This document shows, in pieces, positions 56,950-64,000 of a DNA stretch of 64,000 bases. Positions within the stretch are counted from its first letter, which is position 1, and every line of letters starts with the position of its first letter. The position numbers were made by a program, and so were the translations under genes. This DNA is from Symsagittifera roscoffensis. Taxonomy: Eukaryota; Xenacoelomorpha; Acoela; Convolutidae. The notes below the pieces were generated by a model. It saw only the letters and a program-made list of their open reading frames with translations, was not told the origin of the DNA and did not search any database. Location: NCBI RefSeq assembly GCF_963678635.1, contig NC_087063.1:52281074-52345073 (forward strand), written 5' to 3'.

Positions 56950-59900
56950 GGAGTGGAAGCCAAGTGTGGTCGAATTGTTTATCGGTTTTTGACAAGTGGA
57001 TCATGTGTGAGGTGTTTTTGATGAAAGGAAGTTTTGGTATGTAGGTGACAACCTTCTAAGTATTGTTTTTATTTTTACGATGATTAGGGGATATCGGGAT
57101 ATAGAACGGCTTTAGGATAAGTGATTATGTCGAATTATATCTTTAGGCTAATTCAATATTTTCCTCTGGGGAATTATGGGGTATCAGTTGAGACAAAATT
57201 GCTGATTTTTGTAACGATTGATAGAAGAAGTTTGCAATTTTTATATGATATTTTTTTAAATTGCCAAACAGAAAGGTTTTGAATATTTTTGACCTAGAGA
57301 ACTTAAAGCTAGAGATTCAGATCTAGTTCAAATTAGAGATATATCGGCTGCTGAAAGCGGTGGTATTTGGTGAGATACAAGGTGATCTCAAATGAGTTTG
57401 ATTGGTTGATTTTCAACTAGTTTTCACGAGGACAATGAATAATTATAATTCAAATTCTCTATGGGGCTTTACTAAAAGTGTAATAATGTTTCCAATTAGT
57501 CATGGAGTTTTTTGAAATTCTACTTTCTTTAATATCCTAGTTTGAGGAATAAAAGTTTTATAATATTTTATTGGTTGATTTCTAAGACGAGATGATTAAA
57601 GTTGTTAAACTTTTTTTTTGATTTCGGTTTAAGGATTTTTTCAGCTTACGGTTGTGTCTGTGGCTTTGATTTATTTGGTTTAGGGGTTTGTCTGATATAT
57701 CTTGTTGAGATAAATCTGAAGAATCGGGTCAGTAAGTGGAGTTTTTTTTGTTGTATAATTTTGTCTGTAGTGTTTTCATTGATTTTTAGTCATGTAAAGG
57801 AGAATAAATGTGTCAGTTCACGGAGGGCGTATTTCTTTGGGTAATATGGTGAAATTTTGTTTCTATGTTGTATTGAATCTTTTTGATTAGGATTGAAAAG
57901 TTTATATACGACATCTGTGGTTTTTTCAATAAATTGAAAAGGTCATTTTAGGAGGGTCTGCTTTTTTGAGATTATTCTTTTGTATTACAAACGTTCCTAC
58001 TTTGCTGGTGTAAAACATGAATTTATTTGAAATTGAACATTTTGACTTTGTAACAATGTTTTAACGATTTTTTTGACATGTTTCGTTACGTTTTTTTTAT
58101 ATCGGTTTAAAATCAATTCTGTATGGGTTCCGGAGGCTAATTTTTGGATTTGGGTGAGATGTAAATGATCTTCGTCATGAGTGTGAAGTGGTAGATTATA
58201 ACAAAATATATTTTTCTTTCGTTGACAATAACCTTGTGCGTTTTTTAAAGAAGTTGCTGTAAACATTATTGGAAGCCAAGTGTGGTCAAATTGTTTATTG
58301 GTTTTTGACAAGTGGATTATGTATGAGGAGTTTTTGGTGAAAGGAAGTCTGGGTATGTAGGTCGTCCCCTTTTAAGTATTGTTTTTATTTATAAGATGAT
58401 TAGGGGATATCGGGATATAGAACGGCTTTAGGATATAAGATCATGTAGATTTTTATCTTTAGGCTAATTCAATAATTTCCTCTGGGGGAGTTATGGGGTA
58501 TCAGTTGAGACAAAATTGCTGATTTTTGCAATGATTGATAAAAGAGGTTCGCAATTTTTATATGATGTTTATTTGAGTTGTCAAACAGAAAAGTAGTGCT
58601 TGTTTTTGACCTAGAGGTTTTAAAGCTAGAGTTTCAGATCTAGTTCAAGTTAGAGATAAATCGGCTGCTGAAAGCGGTGGTTTTTAGTGAGATACAAGAT
58701 GATCTCAAATGAGTTTGATTGGTTGATTTTTAATTAGTTTTCACGAGGACAATGAATAATTATAATTCGCATTTTGTATAGGGCTTTACTAAAAATGTTA
58801 TAAAGTTTCCAATTAGTCATGGAGTTTTTTGAAATTCTACTTTCTTTAGTATCCTAGTTTGAGGAATAAAAGGTTTTATAATCTTTTATTGGTTGATTTC
58901 TAAGACGAGATGATTAAAGTTGTTAAATTTTTTTTTGATTTCGGTATAAGGATTTTTTTCAGCTTACGGTTGTGTCTGCGTTTTTAACTTATTTGTTTTT
59001 GGGGTTTGTCTGATATATCTTGTGGAGCTATATCTGAAGGTTCGGGTCAGTAAGTAGATTTTTTTTGTTGTATAATTTTGTCTGTAGTGTTTTCATTGAT
59101 TTTTAGTCATGTAAAGGAGAATAAATGTGTTAGCTCACGGAGGGCGTATTTCTTCGGGTAATATGGTGAAAGTTTGTTTCTATGTTGTATTGAATCTTTT
59201 TGATTAGAATTGAAAAGTTTATATACAACATCTGTGGTTTTTTCAATAAATTGAAAAGGTCCGTTTAGGAGGGTCTGTTTTTTTGAGATTATTCTTTTGT
59301 ATTATAAAACTTGCGATTAAAACAAGCGTTCCTACTTTTAGGTTTGGTGCTGGTGTAAAACATGAATTTATTTGAAATTGAACATTTTGACTTTGTAACA
59401 ATGTTTTAACAATTTTTTGACATGTTTCGTTAAGTTTTTTTTATCTCGGTTTAAAATCAATTCTGTATGGGTTCCAGAGGCTTCTTTTTGGATTTGGGTA
59501 AGATATAAATGATATTCGTCATGAGTTTGAAGTGGTAGATTATAACAAAATATATTTTTCTTTGGTTGACAATAACCTTGTGCGTTTTTTTTAAGAAAGT
59601 GCTGTGAACATTATTGGAAGCCAAGTGTGGTCGAATTGTCAAGTGTGGTCGAATTGTATCGGTTTTTGACAAGTGGATTATGTATGAAGAGTTTTTGGTG
59701 AAAGGAAGTCTGTGTATGTAGGTGGCAACCTTCTAAGTATTGTTTTTATTTATAAGATGATTCGGGGATATCGGGATATAGAACGGCTTCAGCATAAAAG
59801 ATCATGTCGATTTCTATCTTTAGGCCAATTCAATATTTTCCTCTGGGGGAATTATGGGGTATCAGTTGAGACAAAATTGCTTATTTTTGTAATGATTGAT

Positions 59901-60985
59901 AGAAGAGGTTTGCAATTTTTATATGATATTTATTTGAGTTGTCAAACAGAAAGCTAGTGCTTGTTTTTGACCTAGAGGTCCTAAAGCTAGAGTTTCAGAT
60001 CTATTTCAAGTAAGAGATATATCGGCTGAAGAAATCGGTGGTATCTAGTAAGAAACAAGATGATCTCAATTGAATTTGATTGGTTGATTTTCTAATAGTT
60101 TTCACGAGGACAAGTAATAATTATAATTCACATTTTCTATAGTGCTTTGCTAAAATTGTTATAATGTTTTTAATTAGTCATGGAGGCTTTTGAAACCCTA
60201 CTTTCTTTAATATCCTAGTTTGTGGAATAAAGGTTTTATAATCTTTTTTTGGTTGATTTCTAAGACGAGATGATTAAAGTTGTTAAACTTTTTTTGATTT
60301 CGGTATAAGGATTTTTTTCAGCTTACGGTTGTGTCTGTGGTTTTGACTTATTTGGTTTAGGGGTTTGTCTAATATATCTTGTGGAGATACATCTGATCAT
60401 TCGGGTCAGTAAGTGGAGTTTTTTTGTTGTATAATTTTGTCTGTAGTATTTTCAATGATTTGTAGTCATGTAAAGGAGAGTAATTGTGTTAGTTCACGGA
60501 GGGCGTTTTACTTCGTGTATTCCGGTAAAAATTTAATTCTATGTTGTATTGAATCTTTTTTATTTATGATTGAAAAAATTTATATACGACATCTGTGGTT
60601 TTTTCAATAAATTGAAAAGAGCATTTTGGGATAGTCTGTTTTTTTTCGAGATTTTTAAAACTTGCGACTAAAACAAACGTTCCTTTTTTTTTAGTTTTGA
60701 TGCTGGTGTAAAACGTGAATTTGTTTGAAATTGAACTTTTTTTGACTTTGTAACCATGTTTTAACAATTTTTTGACAAAATCGTTACGTTTTTTTTATCT
60801 TGGTTTAAAATCAATTCTGTATGGGTTCCAGAGGCTAGTTTTTGGATTTGGGTCTGAGGTAAAGGATCTTCATCATGAGTGTGAAGTGGTAGATTATAAC
60901 AAAATATATTTTTGTTTGGTTGACAATAACTTTGCGCGTTTTTTAAAGAAGTTGCTGTAAACATTATTTGTTTACGTGGTTTTTG
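56950..60985 (-). repeat. Triplicated ~1.35 kb unit (pol end plus spacer)
   Basis: The landmark GAAGCCAAGTGTGGTC-AATTG occurs at 56950, 58271 and 59618, and the rest of each unit follows at matching distances (GGGGATATCGGGATATAGAACGG at about 57088, 58405 and 59764). Each unit corresponds to copy 1 positions of about 17884-19246: the end of integrase plus most of the spacer. Units differ by scattered changes. The third boundary also carries a small extra duplication of AAGTGTGGTCGAATTG. Pol C-terminal fragments recur at 57997-58311, near 59350-59600, and at 60761-60997. Confidence 0.92.
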
Positions 60986-61500
60986 GTTAAAAATCATTTC
61001 AGATGACGATAATGCAAGAGTTGTTGTGATTTGGAAATTTTATGTTAGTGGAAATAACTTTACGTCTGGTGGCCATTCTGTGTTTAGTTTATCATCCCCG
61101 TTTAAAATACCACGGAGCCATTCTTATAATGAACGGTTCAAACCTTCGACGAATCCATTTGTTCATGGGGCATGTGATGTTCGTGATTTTTGATTTGTAT
61201 TGTAGAGGTGACATAGCGTGATGATTTCATTGTTTAATAAATTCTGTTCCGTTGTCTGTGACAACCGAACTCAGCTAACCGAACTTTGCTACAATGGGGG
61301 ACACGATTGGGTTACAAATTGCGTAGAGGCATTAACTTTTACCATTATATACAAATTTCCTTCTGAGGAGGGTGATAAAGGGCCTTTGGTGTCAAATGAA
61401 ATTCTTTTATTGAACTATAGACTTCGCCCTTTAAAGTGTTGTTTTTCTGCTTATTGTTTTGGGTGTGGGAAGGGTTTGTTTAGTTGACAAATTTTACACT
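60761..61500 (-). pseudogene. pol: pol copy 3: integrase core
   Basis: Minus-strand integrase core between the triplicated tail and the repeated zinc-finger region. The NQKPRK-IMFTATSLKNAQ stretch is near 60940-60990. The region with the catalytic glutamate (NGFVEGLNRS-like) is near 61130-61165, and the VTDN-TEF region near 61240-61260. The SFDTKGPLS-type stretch near 61370-61400 corresponds to the first aspartate. Small deletions remove parts of the core, including sequence around the TTLYEH stretch. Inactive. Confidence 0.65.
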
Positions 61501-61550
61501 TTGGAAAATAAAATTGGAATATTTTTTATCTGAACCTGCATGTACTATGT

Positions 61551-62075
61551 ATGTAAGGAAAATGAAACTTGAAATGCTACGAAAATTAAGAAGGCAGGGT
61601 ATTTTTGTTTCAGAAGAATACTTTTGATATTCTAAGAGATTAGTAATTTCGTTAATCGATGTACCATTCATTTTACGGAAATGTTGGAGTAGGGTATTAT
61701 TTCACAGGGTTTTCTGTTCTCTTGTATGTAAGGAAAATGAAACATGAAACGCTAACAAAATTAAGTAGGCAGGGTACTTTTGTTTCAGAAGAATACTTTT
61801 GATATTCTAAGAGATTAGTAATTTCGTTAATCGATGTACCATTCACTTTACGGAAATGTTGGAGCAGGGTATTATTTCACAGGGTTTTCTCTTCTCTTGT
61901 ATTTAAGGAAAATGAAACATGAAACGCTAACAAAATTAAGTAGGCAGGGTACTTTTGTTTCAGAAGAATACTTTTGATATTCTAAGAGATTAGTAATTTC
62001 GTTAATCGATGTACCAATCACTTTACGGAAATGTTGGAGAAGGGTTTTTTTCACAGGATTGTGATGTCAGCTTTT
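61551..62075 (-). repeat. Exact-period 175-bp triplication in integrase
   Basis: The string AT(G/T)TAAGGAAAATGAAAC begins at 61551, 61726 and 61901, exactly 175 bases apart. Each unit encodes, on minus, the stretch around INEITNLLEYQKYSSET just before the zinc finger. 175 is not a multiple of three, so the frame is broken at each join. Unit-to-unit differences are few, so the event is recent. Confidence 0.93.
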
Positions 62076-62795
62076 TTTGATTTGTTTTGTATTTTTGCCA
62101 TTATTTAAGTTTTCTGATGACAAGGTCGAGATTTTGGTATTTTTGTAATAATTCAAATGTCATATCTTCTGTGGTTGGGAGAAAAATACATTGAACTCCT
62201 TTTTTGAGAGGGGTATATTATCTAGTGGGTTTTACAAATTAAGTATCCTATTGATTGTATTTTTTGGTGTAATTTTTTTTTGGGGGGGGGGGGGGGGGCT
62301 GGTAAATAATGGCGTCCCCAGAGTTTTTTTTCTGTTAGTCGGAATAAGTTGTTTCAATGTGGTTTTTCTTCAAGTGCCTTTTGATGTGTTTTGTTTTTTA
62401 TCCATGATGAGTATGGTATTGGTTTAAATGTACTTTCATAGTGATTATTTTGACAGTCTAGATATCATGGGAAGTGTTCTAAGGCGTTTATTTGCGTAAT
62501 ATCAGATTCAGTTTTTACTGCGCTTTTACGTTCCAACCGTGGTGATGTTTCGTCTTTTGCTCGGAAGAATTTTTTGTTTTGTGGTTTTTCTACAGTTGTT
62601 TTTCGTGTTATCAATATGAATTCAGGTGGTGTGTTTCGACTAAGTGTGTCGGGTTAAGCAAGGTTTTCGCCTGCTGTCCAATCTATATGTATTTTTGCAA
62701 TTTTAATCAGGATAAGTTGAAATACAGGATAATGGTCTGTGATTAGAACCGTTGGATGTTTTGATCCAAAGATTAAGACTTCATATTTCATTAAT
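62076..62795 (-). pseudogene. pol: pol copy 3: second RNase H-linker segment
   Basis: The minus-strand reading starts abruptly at KYEVLIFGSKHPTVLITDH (about 62735-62790), continues through HIDWTAGENLA and the linker, and leads into the triplicated zinc-finger region. The upstream neighbour is a complete zinc-finger segment from another RNase H to integrase unit, so this is the downstream member of a tandem duplication. A run of 17 G (62282-62298) lies in the linker. Confidence 0.65.
62282..62298. repeat. Homopolymer of 17 G
   Basis: An uninterrupted run of 17 G follows a T run. The other copies have at most a few C in the sense strand at this place in the pol linker, so this is a private expansion or a sequencing-length error. 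Confidence 0.9.
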
Positions 62796-64000
62796 GTTTT
62801 TTTTGCTATTTGTTTCTGATTTGGATATGGTTTTTTATTTAATTGGCTTGTTATGCAATCGTTACATAAAATCAAATTGGTGCTTTTGGAAAGTAAAATT
62901 TTTGGATAAACTTTGAGTATGTTTTTTCTGATCCTGCATGTTTTTTTGTATGGGGGGATGTGAATTGGTAGAAGAATCATACTTAATGGCAGACAGGGTA
63001 CTTTTAATTCAGATGTTTGGTGTTCCAACAAATCGGTGCTCTCATTTATGGATATCTTAATAAACTTTCTGATGTATCTAAGAAGTGTTATGTTTCTAGA
63101 AAGGTGATATCTACCTTTACAGGTTTTGTTTTATATTTGTTCCAAGACTTAGCTTGTCTAATGACTTGGTCAAGGTTTTGTTATTTCTATAGTAGTTCCA
63201 GTGTCCTTTTCTCTGTGACTGGCAGTAAAAAGTTTTAAATTTCTGGTTTTGAGAGAGGTTTACTGTCTAGAGGGTCATGCAAATTAAAAACTTGGTTTAA
63301 TGTCCATTTTGAGTTTAAATCTGGGGTCCTGAAAAAATTCATAGTATCAGTTAAGTTTTTTTTTCTTCTAAAGAAAATAGGTCTGTCCTATACATTTTTT
63401 TATGGTTTTTGTTGTGTATTGTTCTTGACCCATGATGAATATGGTATCGGTTTAAATGTAGTGTTTCCTAACAAGTCTACTACGTAATGATTAATTTGAC
63501 AATCTAGCTATAGTGGAAGATGTTGTGAATTATTGATTTGTGCATTATCAAGGTCGGTTTTTACTGCATGCTAGCACTCTAATCTTGGTGATGTTTCGTC
63601 TTTTGCAAGTAAAAAATTTAAATTTCGGGGTGTTTTTACCGTCGTTTTTCTTGTTATCAATTCAAGTGGTGTATTTCGACTGATTGTATCTGGTAACGAA
63701 AGATATTTCCCTGCAGTTCAGACTATATGCTATAGTTAAGTTTGGGAATTTCATAAGATATGGTTGAAATCTAAAAACTCTACGGTTTGGATTTGATTTG
63801 TGTGTAAAAAGAAAAATTATAGGTTTATGGTCTGTAAAAAGAACTGTTGGATGTTTTGATTAAAGTTTTAAAAATTCATATTCTGTGAAATTATATTTTA
63901 TTGCTAAGCATTCTCTAATAAGTGTAGATAGTCTAAGCTCTGCTGGGGTAAAAAGGCGTGAGTTTGCTGATATAAGCTTCATTTTAATTGTACCTTTATG
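62796..64000 (-). pseudogene. pol: pol copy 3: first RNase H to zinc-finger segment
   Basis: The minus-strand reading enters the window within RNase H (ISANS-LF-PAELRLSTL near 63915-63985), passes the SKHPTVLFTDHKP stretch near 63815-63860 and the linker (YHIHHGSRT-like, near 63420), and reaches the zinc finger CNDCITSQLNKKPYPNQKQIA at 62800-62870. It then joins RNase H sequence again near 62795. The catalytic part is split by indels. The upstream part of pol lies outside the window. Confidence 0.65.

Larger units (their letters stand above)
50991..64000 (-). mobile_element. Env-bearing Ty3/gypsy-class element, copy 3 (inverted)
   Basis: The minus strand carries the same order as copies 1 and 2: 3' end block at 50991-51070, ORF4, env, ORF3, spacer, integrase, RNase H. 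It runs off the window at 64000 inside RNase H. It differs by deletions near the 3' end and by three tandem amplifications in pol. Plus-strand composition here is T-rich and C-poor, the mirror of copies 1 and 2. Confidence 0.85.

Noticed and set aside
61218-61487. Plus-strand 89-codon ORF over copy 3
   Set aside because: It is the antisense of the integrase core, which reads convincingly on minus.

Overview
The window looks like a repeat-rich stretch of an animal (probably invertebrate) nuclear genome. There is no operon structure. It holds spliceosomal-type signals, microsatellites, two runs of exactly 200 N (9618-9817 and 38077-38276, the size of a scaffolding gap) and several very large decayed retroelements. 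I cannot name the organism. No intact host gene, rRNA, tRNA or CRISPR array could be supported. All recognisable coding sequence is broken.

Region 1 (1-9617) has moderate GC. Its minus strand carries a decayed, tandemly reduplicated coding family. One block (5280-6916) recurs at 7956-9617 with a period near 2.69 kb, and part of it is repeated once more (4918-5500 against 6112-6740). The fragments are helix-rich, followed by a charged low-complexity tail. They faintly recall a negative-strand RNA virus nucleoprotein-type gene captured by the genome; this is a low-confidence hypothesis.

Region 2 (9818-27592, plus strand) is the best copy of a giant envelope-bearing Ty3/gypsy-class LTR element of more than 17 kb. 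The 5' LTR is lost in the first gap. Order: leader; gag (Q/N-rich region, capsid, CCHC knuckle, Asn/Arg/Ser/Tyr-rich tail); protease (DSGA); reverse transcriptase (YLDD); RNase H; integrase (HHCC, DD35E, GPY/F); spacer; ORF3 (unknown); env-like glycoprotein; ORF4 (unknown); and a 3' region that probably includes the LTR. ORF3, env and ORF4 recur in all three copies of the window.

Region 3 (27593-38076) is AT-rich non-element DNA. It holds degenerate ~3 kb repeats with minus-strand coding relics of an unidentified family, a CT microsatellite and a 128-bp tandem array next to the second gap.

Region 4 (38277-50097, plus) is a second, more decayed element copy that begins inside RT at the gap. 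Region 5 (50991-64000, minus) is a third copy that runs off the window. Copies 2 and 3 lie tail-to-tail with ~0.9 kb between them. Each copy carries its own private tandem duplications. The sense strand of every copy is strikingly A-rich and G-poor, so base skew alone shows orientation.

The most interesting material is the element family itself. It has a Ty3-type gag-pol, an env that resembles class III glycoproteins of jingchuvirus type, two unrecognised accessory proteins, conserved splice-acceptor-like sites before ORF3 and ORF4, an intron-like unit just after ORF4, and a perfect hairpin near the 3' end with a compensatory base-pair change between copies.
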